A stretch of DNA of 52,594 bases from the NCBI GenBank assembly GCA_031431125.1, contig JANPCX010000058.1, forward strand, positions 1 to 52,594, read 5' to 3'. The notes below the pieces were generated by a model. That model saw only the letters and a list, made by a program, of their open reading frames with translations, was not told the DNA's origin and searched no databases. Source of the stretch: JANPCX01 sp031431125. Its GTDB lineage: Bacteria; Pseudomonadota; Gammaproteobacteria; Burkholderiales; Burkholderiaceae_C. A program made the translations under genes and the position numbers. Shown here piece after piece: positions 1 to 8,337 of the stretch (within the stretch, counting starts at the first letter, position 1; each line of letters begins with the position of its first letter).

Positions 1-1420
1 CGGGGTCGCGCAAAAACTCCTTGCATGCCGACTCCAGGTTCGGGCATTCCAGCACCATCTCGCCGCCGGGCTTGAGCACACGAAGCCACTCGCGCAGCAC
101 CGCCTCGACCTCCCAGCGCCAGAAGTGCTCGACCACATGGATGGCCATGATCTCGTCTGCATAGCCATCCGAGAACACCTTGAGGTCGCTGAGGTCCGCC
201 AGCACGTCGGGGCGCTTTCCGAGGCGCGATTCGGCGACGTCGACGTTGACGTAGCCATCGAGAATCTTGTCGCCGCACCCCAGGTTCAGCCGGACCGGGA
301 TTTGGACGTCTCCGTGCGAGCCTCCACTGCTTGCCGACCGTTTGGAAAACACATCCAACCAAAGGTTGGCGACAGCATCGACACCCCACTCCTTTTCGAC
401 CACAGCCTGGCCACGGGCAATACGTTCTCTTGCGGCGTCAGGGTCGTTGATGTACTTGTGAAGCGCAAAAACGGGGTTGTCCGTGAGTTCGGCGTATTCG
501 GCATAGGGCACGTACGAAGGGATCGGTGAACCGATGACGTAACGCCCGGCGTGAAGCGCATCCGTCAGGCGATTGGCGGTCTTCACCGCCTTGGTGGAAT
601 CCAATGTATTGGCTGGAATCATCACCACGTCGGAATCGGCGACAGCATCCCACTGTGCCTCTTCAGACCATGTCACGAATTCCATGCGGGAGCGCTTACC
701 GAAACGTTCATTGAACTGACGGCAGAGTTTGTCCACTTCGGGGCCTGGCTGCGTGACGACTCGAACCAGCAATGGAAGATCGGTCCAGGCGGAACCCACC
801 CACATGATCCAAGGATCAAAGCTGGGCAGGTTGTTGTTCATTCCGTACCAGACGATCTTCAATGGCTCATTGCGAAACATGCGGGACACCATGTTTCCGG
901 CCCGATCGGCGTATACGCGAGGAGTACCCTTCGGTGAACCCAGTGGATCACCCAGTGGTATGACAGGCCTGCTGGTGTGGGCCGACACCGTCTTGCCCAT
1001 GGCTGGTGAGCCGACAATGCAAGCATCAGCCAACGCGACAAACATCTTCCAGTAGTCACCCACAACGGGACGATTGAAATGGTCGTCGTTGACGTCTCCG
1101 ATCACCATGGCCCCGGCTTCTCGGGCGGCCTTACAGGCCTGGAGCAGGCGCTGACTGTCGCTCTTGAACTGTTCCATGTTGATGTCCACGAACAGCTTGC
1201 CGATCACCAGCACGTCGACCGATTGCCAGCTCAGTTGTTGCCCATCCCTTAGATCCTGCAGCTTAACGATCTCGACCTGGTGGCCCTTGGCTTCGAGCGC
1301 CTTGGCCGGCAGCAGAACGCGGTAGCGCATGGATGCGATCGGCGAACGAGTCGGCGTGGGGCCTTCAGCTTTCCAATCAACAATCCAACGAATTTTCAGT
1401 TTCTGGTTTTCCGGCTGCAT
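1..1420 (-). CDS. glycosyltransferase-like / SAM-dependent methyltransferase fusion (3' end off the window)
   Basis: I read this frame directly from the minus strand; it is open from an ATG at 1420 to the left edge (about 473 codons seen). The start has a strong ribosome binding site (GGAGGT, 1424-1429). The N-terminal ~350 residues look like a GT-B glycosyltransferase: an early 'YRVLLPAKALEAKGH' strand-helix, and a later 'ANRLTDALHAGRYVIG' helix typical of GT4-type C-terminal lobes. At about residue 394 a second domain begins with 'LNLGCGDKILDGYVNVD', which is methyltransferase motif I, followed by 'MAIHVVEHFWRWEVEAVL' and 'LRVLKPGGEMVLECPNLES' of class I methyltransferases (Methyltransf_11 type). 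The likely role is synthesis and methylation of a surface glycan; the substrate cannot be told. It lies inside the element that ends at the tRNA-Phe fragment. The fusion is seen; the function is inference. Confidence 0.8.
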   Translation of the reverse strand, partial: MQPENQKLKIRWIVDWKAEGPTPTRSPIASMRYRVLLPAKALEAKGHQVEIVKLQDLRDGQQLSWQSVDVLVIGKLFVDINMEQFKSDSQRLLQACKAAREAGAMVIGDVNDDHFNRPVVGDYWKMFVALADACIVGSPAMGKTVSAHTSRPVIPLGDPLGSPKGTPRVYADRAGNMVSRMFRNEPLKIVWYGMNNNLPSFDPWIMWVGSAWTDLPLLVRVVTQPGPEVDKLCRQFNERFGKRSRMEFVTWSEEAQWDAVADSDVVMIPANTLDSTKAVKTANRLTDALHAGRYVIGSPIPSYVPYAEYAELTDNPVFALHKYINDPDAARERIARGQAVVEKEWGVDAVANLWLDVFSKRSASSGGSHGDVQIPVRLNLGCGDKILDGYVNVDVAESRLGKRPDVLADLSDLKVFSDGYADEIMAIHVVEHFWRWEVEAVLREWLRVLKPGGEMVLECPNLESACKEFLRDP

Positions 1421-1557
1421 GGCCACCTCCGAGTGCAGCCGCGACTCTACCAAAGCGAGGTGTTCCACCTTGTGCTGCATGCGAATCGCGCCTGCGTTCT
1501 TCAGAGCATAGGTGCCAGGTCTTGCCTTGCCCACGTCCTTGGCGCGCACCGAAGCGG

Positions 1558-1731
1558 TCAGACCGAGAACCCCTCGATGAGCAAGCCTGGAACGGCGGCG
1601 AAGTGCTTTACATTGCCCGATAGCACTGGCATGTGGGGTTCCAGCGCGGTGGCCGCGATCTGCGCGTCGCCCATCTGCAAGTCGTGACTCAAGGCGAGCA
1701 AAACTCTGTTTGAAGCCGTAGCGTTACAGGT
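1558..1731 (-). pseudogene. 3' remnant of a PIN-domain (VapC-type) toxin gene
   Basis: A minus-strand frame reads 'MGDAQIAATALEPHMPVLSG' and then 'NVKHFAAVPGLLIEGFSV' before a stop at 1558. This is the conserved C-terminal PIN signature (DA.IAATAL, then a T/S-x-N-x-x-H/DF motif) of VapC endoribonucleases, which normally measure about 130 residues. Only about 57 residues remain: an in-frame stop (TAA, 1732-1734) sits just upstream and there is no usable start or antitoxin gene. The missing N-terminal half holds two of the catalytic acidic residues, so the product, if any, should be inactive. It is best seen as decay debris in the integrated element. Confidence 0.7.
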
Positions 1732-1864
1732 TTATGGCGCTACGCTCCCTTCATGAAATGCAGCGAGGCTCGAATCTTGCTGGCTTGGATTTCACGGGGG
1801 CTCGGACTCTGCGCCAAATGGATAAGCGCAGGCCGAGGCCCGCACCTTGCAAGGAGTACTGCTC

Positions 1865-2860
1865 ATGAACGCTCTTCTCGAAAGTTTGCTGGTTCCGGAA
1901 GGATCGTCCTGGACTTATTTTTACCGGCGTCTGGACGACACCATCCCCTTCAACTGGCACTACCACCAAGAGTTTGAACTGACCTTGACCTTGAACAGCC
2001 AAGGGCAGCGGTATGTGGGTGACAGCATAGAGCCATATGACGATGGCGACTTGGCCTTGCTGGGGTCCAACCTGCCCCATACCTGGATGTCTCAGCGCAA
2101 AATCAACGGGGGTGAGCCGCATGTTGCCCATGTTTTCTGGATTCGCCCCGACTGGATCCATGCCTTGATTGACACCGTGAGCGAACTCAAGCCGCTGCGC
2201 GCCATGCTGCTGGCTTCGAAGCGCGGGGTGGTGTACTCGCCAACCACGGCGCGAGCGGTGCGGGCATGCATTGAACCCATGCCGATGTTGTCGCCTGCTG
2301 CCCGAGTCGTTCATCTGATTGAGGCCTTGACCCTGCTCGCCGAAGATGCGGAACATCGCCTGCTTTGCGCTCCGCGGCCTGAGCATGATCTGGCGCGTTT
2401 GACGGACCGTCCCCGAATTGATCGAACGTTGGAATACATCCACCAACGCTACGAATCGGAAATTGCACTGCACACCTTGGCGGACTTGGCCTCGCTCAGC
2501 GTTTCGGGCTTGCATCGACTGTTCAAACGCCACACACGGCTGACGGTCAACGAATACATTGCGCAGCTGAGAATCGGCAAGGCGTGTTCGCTGCTCGTGT
2601 CCACCGAGAAGCCGATCGCTCGCATCGCCGATGAGGTGGGTTATTGCAATCTGTCGCACTTCAACCGCCAGTTTCTTGCGCTCAAACAACTGACACCGCG
2701 GCAGTTCCGTAAATCGCACCAGCCGCAAGAGCCGAAGTTGGTGAGGCTCAATACACGGCGAGCTGACGACGAGCCCATACTTGTGCCACCCGGAGCAGGT
2801 GATACGTTGCCGTCTGCGAGACGGTTTCACGCTTCGGAATCGGCACGGGCGGAGTTTTAG
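1865..2860 (+). CDS. AraC-family transcriptional regulator
   Basis: The product is 331 residues. The start is the ATG at 1865, placed behind AAGGAG (1851-1856); a TTG six codons earlier overlaps that ribosome binding site and is less likely. The N-terminal ~150 residues are a cupin-like sensor domain ('FNWHYHQEFELTL', 'GDLALLGSNLPHTW'), and the C-terminal ~100 residues contain the paired helix-turn-helix motifs of AraC/XylS proteins ('LADLASLSVSGLHRLFKRH' and 'IARIADEVGYCNLSHFNRQF'). The family generally activates catabolic or transport genes in response to a small ligand. No obvious target operon is adjacent, so the ligand is unknown. A tail of about 40 residues past the HTH is unusual and Arg/Pro-rich. 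It belongs to the element left of the tRNA-Phe fragment. Confidence 0.9.
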   Translation: MNALLESLLVPEGSSWTYFYRRLDDTIPFNWHYHQEFELTLTLNSQGQRYVGDSIEPYDDGDLALLGSNLPHTWMSQRKINGGEPHVAHVFWIRPDWIHALIDTVSELKPLRAMLLASKRGVVYSPTTARAVRACIEPMPMLSPAARVVHLIEALTLLAEDAEHRLLCAPRPEHDLARLTDRPRIDRTLEYIHQRYESEIALHTLADLASLSVSGLHRLFKRHTRLTVNEYIAQLRIGKACSLLVSTEKPIARIADEVGYCNLSHFNRQFLALKQLTPRQFRKSHQPQEPKLVRLNTRRADDEPILVPPGAGDTLPSARRFHASESARAEF

Positions 2861-3390
2861 AATTTGCCGCGCCTGCCAAGCAACTGCGGCGCCTCGTCAG
2901 GGTTTCCGTGGCGAAGGAAGCTCTTCTGGGCGTGGCGGCTATGTCAGCAACCTAAATTCATGGGCCTTCGAGCCGCTTTATTTGTCGAGAATTGAGGACC
3001 GAATTTGATCCCTGTCGACGGCCGGAGGTCGATATTGCAGTCGCAGCCACCGGGGCTCGAGAGGGCTCTCGGCTCAAGAAGTCCCTATGCTATTTCTCTC
3101 CAGCCAAGTCTGTCTTCGCGGTTTCCATACCGATCCCGATTCCTGCTCGGGGAACAGCTGGGTGGTGGCGCGAAATGTGAGTCTATTCGTGCCAAAGCGC
3201 CCTAGGATCTAAGCGATTGGCGTTCCTTTGCTGACCTTGACCACGTAGCGGTTGAGTTCAAAAATGGCCGGAGGAACGTAGCCAGATCGCAGCTCCGCTT
3301 GGCTATTTTCCACCCCAGAGGATTCCTCGACACTCCCGATTCTCATAGGCGTGTGCCCCGTGATCGGGTTTGAAATTGAATCGAAAGCGT
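2861..3390 (-). other. 530-bp stretch without an intact gene; possible transposase C-terminus remnant
   Basis: No convincing open reading frame occurs here. On the minus strand a short stretch ending at 3209 reads 'SGYVPPAIFELNRY', which resembles the C-terminal 'GYxPPxxFE' signature of IS3-family OrfB transposases. The fragment is too short to be sure, and no terminal inverted repeats were seen. The stretch forms the inner edge of the integrated element next to the tRNA fragment. Confidence 0.35.
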
Positions 3391-3436
3391 CTTGAAAATC
3401 CGCGTGTCGGTGGTTCGATTCCGCCCCAGGCCACCA
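3391..3436 (+). repeat. 3' half of tRNA-Phe(GAA): attachment-site copy at the end of an integrated element
   Basis: The sequence runs from an anticodon loop with GAA at 3394-3396, through the 3' anticodon strand TCCGC, variable loop, a perfect T-arm (GGTGG-TTCGATT-CCGCC), acceptor strand CCAGGCC, discriminator A and CCA (3434-3436). That is the 3' half of a bacterial tRNA-Phe. The 5' half is absent: the bases before the loop (GCGTC) cannot pair with TCCGC, so tRNA identity starts at the anticodon loop, a usual crossover point for tyrosine integrases. In such insertions the intact tRNA is rebuilt at the integrase end and the 3' copy is left at the far end, so the element lies to the left of this site. 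Confidence 0.8.
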
Positions 3437-3443
3437 GTCATCT

Positions 3444-3472
3444 AAAGCCAACCGCTCTCGGTTGGCTTTTTC
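3444..3472 (+). terminator. Rho-independent terminator following the tRNA-Phe copy
   Basis: An 11-bp perfect stem, AAAGCCAACCG (3444-3454) with CGGTTGGCTTT (3459-3469), closes a CTCT loop and runs into a T-rich tail. Its place just past the tRNA CCA end suggests it is the original terminator of the chromosomal tRNA-Phe gene and so marks native chromosome to the right. Confidence 0.85.
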
Positions 3473-3931
3473 ATTTCCGCGAAGCCCCAAACGGCGCGGG
3501 GTTGCAGGCGATTCTGCGTGTGCTTTGGGCTTGGAAATCACGGCTGTATTTGCCCCGTTTGACTCCGTTTTGCTCTCTCTTTCTCTAAAAATATCGTTAA
3601 CCGCTACGCATTGGCACACGCAGAACCCCAGTTTTCACGCAGGTTTGCGCCTGCGCCGAATAGAGCGGTTAGTCATATCTATTGCTAGGCCAGCCTGTTT
3701 TGAACGCAACCGGATTTCGCCGGAGTTCCATTCTTAGCAGCATCCGCCGCAACTTGAAGAAACCGGAACAGGCTGTGATAATCGGACCAGGGTCCTTGGC
3801 AGGGGCCTGCCACCCGTCATAGCAAAGCCGTTGACAGCACTGCCGGTATTCCTCCTCTTTCGTACATGCCACGTTCGAGTTCGAGAGGCGGTAGACGGGT
3901 GACGCTTCGCCATGGACTCGGGAGACCTGTC
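3473..3931. other. 459-bp stretch with no recognisable feature
   Basis: The few open frames here are short and have no start context or protein-like composition. I see no repeat, RNA gene or clear promoter. The DUF5623-like gene begins at its right end. Confidence 0.5.
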
Positions 3932-5257
3932 ATGTCGAATGAAGCTATTCGTCCGTCCACCATGGACGGCATCAAACGCCTCGCCCAATCATTCAGGGTG
4001 AGCAAGGGAATCCAGCACAGCCAAGCCTTGAACGAGGCTGCCAAAGCCGCTGGCTTTCAGAATTTCCAGCACGCGCGCAAGGCAATTCCGGGGGCTATCA
4101 AGCCCGAAAGTTTGCAGTGCGTACATAGGGTGTTTCTCACCGTTTACTGGAAAGAACTTAACACTGGCAGTCACGGCCGCGAGACGCTGGCTATTTGGCT
4201 GTCAGTTCCGTGGGGCGACTTGATCACCTTGTCGCAACTTCGGATTCATCGTGCCCTGATGCAGTTCAGGCCAGAAGGATCTGATCACCTGGCTGTGCGC
4301 AAACTGGAGGACTCCCAATCAGATGCGCGTCGTGTCCTGTGCGCTGCTGCCCGGGTTTTGCATTTCATGGATGCAACTAAGCTGCGACCTTCCAACAGCC
4401 ACAGTCGGGCATATCCCGGCGGGCACTTCGGCAACGCGATACCGGGACGTGATCATTCTTGTGTTTGGTACGACCGTGACACAAAGCGCTATCTGTTTTC
4501 CGACGAGCCCTATGAAGATGCAGCCAGAAGCAAAGCTGTCGAACGGGCATCATGGGCTCAGCGGCATGGATTTCTCATCGTAGAGCCCGCCTGGAAGGGG
4601 ATGTACAACCCGGATGGGGGTACCCAACTTTTCTTGATTGCCGATGCGGAAAAGGGTGTTCCTTTGGAGCCGATTATCTCTGCCCTAAACAAGCTACCGC
4701 CGGCAATCGTCGAAGCAACCTGGGACGGTGAATCGGCGCCAACGCTTCCAATTTTCTGCAGTCCTGGCGCCTTTACCCGATCTGAAAAGCCGAAAAAAAC
4801 AGAAGTGCCACGCAAGGCAGCGGGCCCGCGCAGTACCGTCGGATATGTTCGAACGCTCGTCGGTCCTCAGCGTCGGCCGAAGAGCAAGATGCCGATTGAA
4901 ATGCATGAGGAGGTTGGTAGGTTGCTCAAATCGGTGCGGGTCGCTACAAGCTACCGCAAGGGCGTCTGCAACCGCATCGACGCGGTTCGAGCTGAACTCG
5001 ATGAATGGGCACAGCGCGAGTACACAAGAGCTGAACTATCGAGTGAGCAGTTCGCCAAGCTCTACTACAAAGAAAATGAAGGTTTCGAGTCCATGGCCTC
5101 GCGGTCACTTTCGGCAAGCGAGCGTGTTCGTCACGCGAGCGGGCTTGCCACCGCGAAGACTCTGCTTGGAAAGCATTATCCAGAATGTCCTCCGCTGCGT
5201 TCTCTAATGAGAAAGCTAGATGCAGCTATCAAGTCGCTGCAATCTTGGTCAGTTTGA
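3932..5257 (+). CDS. DUF5623-like protein of unknown function
   Basis: The product is 441 residues from the ATG at 3932, which has GGGAGA about eight bases upstream; an upstream in-frame ATG at 3866 lacks such a site. The N-terminus ('MDGIKRLAQSF', 'HSQALNEAAKAAGFQNFQHA') matches the short helical motif shared by DUF5623 proteins and by several plasmid or phage proteins that begin with a similar 'AKxLAKxxGFxNWxxA' module. The middle part is rich in Trp and charged residues ('DHSCVWYDRDTKRYLF'), and the C-terminal ~130 residues are largely helical. There is no transmembrane segment or signal. It stands alone between the tRNA site and DUF3606, in chromosomal or accessory DNA. The family name is from memory and the function is unknown. 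Confidence 0.75.
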   Translation: MSNEAIRPSTMDGIKRLAQSFRVSKGIQHSQALNEAAKAAGFQNFQHARKAIPGAIKPESLQCVHRVFLTVYWKELNTGSHGRETLAIWLSVPWGDLITLSQLRIHRALMQFRPEGSDHLAVRKLEDSQSDARRVLCAAARVLHFMDATKLRPSNSHSRAYPGGHFGNAIPGRDHSCVWYDRDTKRYLFSDEPYEDAARSKAVERASWAQRHGFLIVEPAWKGMYNPDGGTQLFLIADAEKGVPLEPIISALNKLPPAIVEATWDGESAPTLPIFCSPGAFTRSEKPKKTEVPRKAAGPRSTVGYVRTLVGPQRRPKSKMPIEMHEEVGRLLKSVRVATSYRKGVCNRIDAVRAELDEWAQREYTRAELSSEQFAKLYYKENEGFESMASRSLSASERVRHASGLATAKTLLGKHYPECPPLRSLMRKLDAAIKSLQSWSV

Positions 5258-5664
5258 ATTGACTTGATCCCGGTCGGTGTCCCAGCGTGTTGCATGAGGG
5301 ACACCGACGTCTACCTGGCGATAGGAAAAGTCAAAACATTGCCGCTGCTCCGCCTGATCCAGCGGCATGCAAATTCACGTGCCTGCCGGCGCAGGGTCAG
5401 CCCCATGCGGGCCTGCTCATCCCGAGGCTCCGAGGTGACGGAGAAATCCCGCTTGGCTCAATATCGGGCCAGCGGCTGAGCTGGGGGTGTTTGTGAGGCG
5501 GCCATGGCGCCAGCGTAAAAAGCTGATGCCTCAGACACCACTCGCCAAGGGCGCGTTTGGATGTCAGTGCGTTCCTACTGCCAAGTCCGGCGCCGGCTGG
5601 CTGCGCGGGCATCAAGCGCACTGCAGGATTACAAGGTCCAATTCAAACCAATGGAGATCCATTT
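5258..5664. other. 407-bp stretch without a supported gene
   Basis: Short overlapping frames exist on both strands but none has a ribosome binding site or family resemblance. The last bases hold the GGAG ribosome binding site of the DUF3606 gene. Confidence 0.5.
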
Positions 5665-5868
5665 ATGGCAGACGACAAAAGCAAATCCGGTGGCCAGGAC
5701 CGCAGCCGCATCAACTTGAACGAAGACTATGAAGTTCGCGATTGGGCAAAGAAATTTAATGTCAGTGCTGAAGAGCTGCGTGCAGCCGTGGAAGCAGTCG
5801 GCAATCAAGCTCAGTCCGTTGAAGAGCATCTGAAGCGCCGCTCGGGAAAGACTGAGAAAACCACTTGA
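5665..5868 (+). CDS. DUF3606 domain protein
   Basis: The product is 67 residues from the ATG at 5665, with GGAG ten bases upstream; a longer reading from 5557 has no site. The core 'INLNEDYEVRDWAKKFN' and 'SAEELRAAVEAVGNQAQSV' is the DUF3606 signature, a small helical family (also described as a KOW/HTH-like 'xWxxxFGVSxxxLxxAVxxVG' motif) common in betaproteobacterial chromosomes and phages. The function is unknown; small size and charge suggest nucleic-acid binding. It is the last gene before the prophage integration cassette and may belong to the host. Confidence 0.85.
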   Translation: MADDKSKSGGQDRSRINLNEDYEVRDWAKKFNVSAEELRAAVEAVGNQAQSVEEHLKRRSGKTEKTT

Positions 5869-5900
5869 GGCGTCAGGAAGGCAGAGGTTGGTGATCGTGT

Positions 5901-6377
5901 TCAACAGCCAAACATCTGCCGCTGTTCCTGCCAGTCCAATGGCACCATGGCTTGTCTCCCCCGAAGGGCATGCAAGTTCAAATGCCTGGGCTGCGTGCCG
6001 TTGAGAACAGCATGCACGATATCGGGGGCAAGCCGCGTCATGCGCAGCACTTCAGCCACCCAGCCGGGTTCCAAGTTCAGTTGGTGTGCCAAGGCGGTGA
6101 TCGTCGGCACTTCACCTGAGTCGAGCAGCTTCTGCCAATAGAAGGCTTTGCCCAAGGTGCGGATCAGCGGCAAGTCAAATGACGCCGCGCCTTGGGATTC
6201 GGTCAACTTCCTCCCATCCTGGAAGTTGCCTGGCGGCGCAATCAACAAAGTCCGTCGATGCCGCCGCTTGATCGACAGCGGCACAAACGTCACCCTGTTC
6301 TCGGACGTGGCGTAGTGCCGTGCCGTCCCTGCCGGCTGGACCGACACAGCCGTGCTCTTGCTGTCCCTTTGCGGCAT
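5901..6377 (-). CDS. small HTH-like protein of the recombinase cassette
   Basis: The product is 158 residues. Its ATG (6375-6377) overlaps the stop codon of the recombinase gene (TGATG), so the two are translationally coupled. The segment 'RTLGKAFYWQKLLDSG' followed by 'TITALAHQLNLEPGWVAEVL' and 'LAPDIVHAVLNG' reads like the ParB/KorB-type helix-turn-helix that follows the N-domain in small recombinase-associated proteins. The N-terminal half is basic and low in structure. The protein may help the recombinase choose or synapse its sites, or act as a directionality factor. That role is inference from the coupling; only the HTH-like pattern is seen. Confidence 0.75.
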   Translation of the reverse strand: MPQRDSKSTAVSVQPAGTARHYATSENRVTFVPLSIKRRHRRTLLIAPPGNFQDGRKLTESQGAASFDLPLIRTLGKAFYWQKLLDSGEVPTITALAHQLNLEPGWVAEVLRMTRLAPDIVHAVLNGTQPRHLNLHALRGRQAMVPLDWQEQRQMFGC

Positions 6378-7828
6378 CACACCTGCTCCCCGGCCCAAGC
6401 CTCTTCCTCACGGGCAAGCTGGGTCTCCTTGACCAGCGGAATTTCCTTGAACCCGGTGTTCAGCCCTTGCCAGCCGTCTTCTCTCCACACAATGTCCAGC
6501 CCTTGAGGCTGTAGTTGAACCCGCTCAATCAAAAGCCGAGCGATGCGCTGTTGCTCCACCGGAAACAACTGCGCCCACACCTGGCCGATTTGCTGCAGGG
6601 CCACGACAGCGCGGGCCTCGTCCAGTGTCTCCATGTCGCCGTCATCGCTCTGCTGGATCTGGCCTTGAGCCGAAAGCCACACCGCGATCACCATCTCCGG
6701 GCGCTGCAAGGTGGCGTGGATTTGCTGCAGCACAGCCTGCTCAATCTCAATGGCAGGCAAGGGCCGCAGCAACTCGGACATTGATGCCGCAACCGAGCCT
6801 GCACTGCGCCGCTTGTACAGGTAGGGCACGTAGTAGCGGTAGCGCTTGCCGTTCTTCTTGGTGGTGTAGGTAGGCAGCATGCGCTGGCCGTCTGGCGCAT
6901 AAAGCAGTCCTGCGAGCAAGGCAGGGTGATCGGTATCCTTGATCCTGGGGCCTTGGCGCCGGGCTTCCACCAGAGTGTGCACCTGATCCCACAGCGCCTG
7001 GGGCACGATGGCCTGATGCTGACCGGGATAACTTTCGCCCTTGTGCACCATCTCACCCAGGTACAGCCGATTGCGCAGCATCACGAACAGAATTTGTTGG
7101 TCGATGGGCCTACCAGGTTTGAACTTGCCCGCCTGGTTGACCCAGGCCTTGGTGGTACGACCTTCCACCGCCAGCTCCCGCACCAGACGGGCCGCAGAGC
7201 CATGCTCGCCGTAGCGCGCAAAGATATCCCGCACCAGCGTCGCCTCCACCTCGTTCACCACCAGCTTGCGGTCCCTCACGTCATACCCGAGTGGCGGCAC
7301 GCCGCCCATCCACATGCCCTTGGCCTTGGAGGCCGCGATCTTGTCGCGGATGCGCTCGCCGGTGACCTCGCGCTCGAATTGCGCAAACGACAGCAGGATG
7401 TTCAGCGTCAGCCGCCCCATGCTGGTGGTGGTGTTGAACTGCTGGGTCACAGAAACGAATGTCACGCCATGGGCATCGAAGCAATCCACCATGCGGGCAA
7501 AGTCCCCAAGGCTGCGCGAGAGGCGGTCGATCTTGTAGACCACCACCACGTCAACCCGGCCCGCTTCAATGTCGGCAAGCAAACGTTTGAGACCGGGCCG
7601 GTCCATGTTTCCGCCGGAGTAGCCGCCGTCGTCATAGCCATCTTCCAGAGCAATCCAGCCTTCATGCCGTTGGCTGGCGATGAATGACCGTGCCGAATCG
7701 GCCTGCGCCTCCAGGCTGTTGTACTCCTGCTCCAGGCCTTCGTCGGTGGATTTGCGGGTGTAGATGGCGCATCGCTTCTTGGAGATCAACGTCGGCACGG
7801 ACCCACCGATGGTTTTCCGTGTGGTCAT
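6377..7828 (-). CDS. large serine recombinase (probable phage integrase)
   Basis: The product is 483 residues from an ATG at 7828 that overlaps the stop of the DUF2924 gene (ATGA). The resolvase/invertase domain is complete: 'AIYTRKSTDEGLEQEYNSLE' with catalytic Ser27, 'VYKIDRLSRSLGDFARMV' with the Arg-x-x-Arg-Ser motif, and 'GRLTLNILLSFAQFERE'. Then come the Recombinase domain ('GVPPLGYDV', 'RLYLGEMVHKGESYPG') and a C-terminal zinc-ribbon/coiled-coil region, here with few cysteines. Large serine recombinases integrate and excise phages and mobile elements between short att sites. Its position at the edge of the phage region makes it the likely prophage integrase. The short recombinase form with DUF2924 is a recurring cassette in proteobacteria. 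Confidence 0.92.
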   Translation of the reverse strand: MTTRKTIGGSVPTLISKKRCAIYTRKSTDEGLEQEYNSLEAQADSARSFIASQRHEGWIALEDGYDDGGYSGGNMDRPGLKRLLADIEAGRVDVVVVYKIDRLSRSLGDFARMVDCFDAHGVTFVSVTQQFNTTTSMGRLTLNILLSFAQFEREVTGERIRDKIAASKAKGMWMGGVPPLGYDVRDRKLVVNEVEATLVRDIFARYGEHGSAARLVRELAVEGRTTKAWVNQAGKFKPGRPIDQQILFVMLRNRLYLGEMVHKGESYPGQHQAIVPQALWDQVHTLVEARRQGPRIKDTDHPALLAGLLYAPDGQRMLPTYTTKKNGKRYRYYVPYLYKRRSAGSVAASMSELLRPLPAIEIEQAVLQQIHATLQRPEMVIAVWLSAQGQIQQSDDGDMETLDEARAVVALQQIGQVWAQLFPVEQQRIARLLIERVQLQPQGLDIVWREDGWQGLNTGFKEIPLVKETQLAREEEAWAGEQV

Positions 7829-8337
7829 GCCGACACCTCCAGACTGGATTTGCTTTTGCGAGCGGTGGTTTTGAGGCCAAAGAAAACCGGACCACTCCAA
7901 GGCGTGCCGGTGATGGCCCTGGCCACGCCCGACAAGCTTTTGTAGGGCTGGCCCCGCCACTCAAAGCGCCCGTCAGGCAGCACGGTGACTCGGTGGGCGA
8001 TGCCGTTGAACTCGCGGACCAGGGTGGTGCCTGGCACCAGGCGGCTGTCCGCTTGTTTGTCCAGGCCGGGGATCAAGCCGGTTTCTCCGATTTTTTCCAG
8101 CTTGCGGCGCACGGTGGTGGGCAGGCCGCCCAAGGCGTTCTCTTGCAGTTTGTAGGCCAGGCGGCTTTCCAGGTAGGTCCGGTGATGGTGGGCAGGCCGC
8201 CGCTCGAAATGCAGGTCCCACAGCGCCCACAGCGATGGGGAGGGCAGGTGAGGTAGTTCGGCGAGTTGGCTGGCCAGCGTGGAGGGCAAAGATTGCAGCG
8301 CTGTTGCCGGCAGTGCTTGGATGGTCTTGCGTGTCAT
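7825..8337 (-). CDS. DUF2924 protein, recombinase partner
   Basis: The product is 170 residues. The core 'LPSPSLWALWDLHFERRPAH', 'YLESRLAYKLQENALGGL' and the C-terminal 'RVTVLPDGRFEWRGQPYKSL' plus 'SGVARAITGTPWSGPVFFGL' are the DUF2924 signature. These proteins are almost always encoded just before a large serine recombinase. The C-terminal half resembles a small beta-rich DNA-binding fold seen in RAMA/SAWADEE-like modules. Both ends overlap neighbours: the start with the stop of the upstream gene (8334-8337) and the stop with the recombinase start. It probably acts with the recombinase; the mechanism is not known. Confidence 0.9.
   Translation of the reverse strand: MTRKTIQALPATALQSLPSTLASQLAELPHLPSPSLWALWDLHFERRPAHHHRTYLESRLAYKLQENALGGLPTTVRRKLEKIGETGLIPGLDKQADSRLVPGTTLVREFNGIAHRVTVLPDGRFEWRGQPYKSLSGVARAITGTPWSGPVFFGLKTTARKSKSSLEVSA

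Noticed and set aside
1865..1880. 16-base match between the AraC start and repeat copy D (ATGAACGCTCTTCTCG)
   Set aside because: It is on the coding side of a start codon, the flanks do not match, and the TTGGCT block is missing. I take it as chance or convergence, not a sixth repeat copy.
1751..2830. 359-aa minus-strand frame opposite the AraC gene
   Set aside because: Composition and lack of motifs mark it as a shadow of the well-supported AraC-family gene on the plus strand.
3209..3619. 136-aa minus-strand frame containing 'GAESNHRHADFQ'
   Set aside because: This is the antisense reading of the tRNA-Phe copy and its terminator; such peptides are a known artefact of translating across tRNA genes. 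Only its last ~25 residues hint at a transposase remnant.
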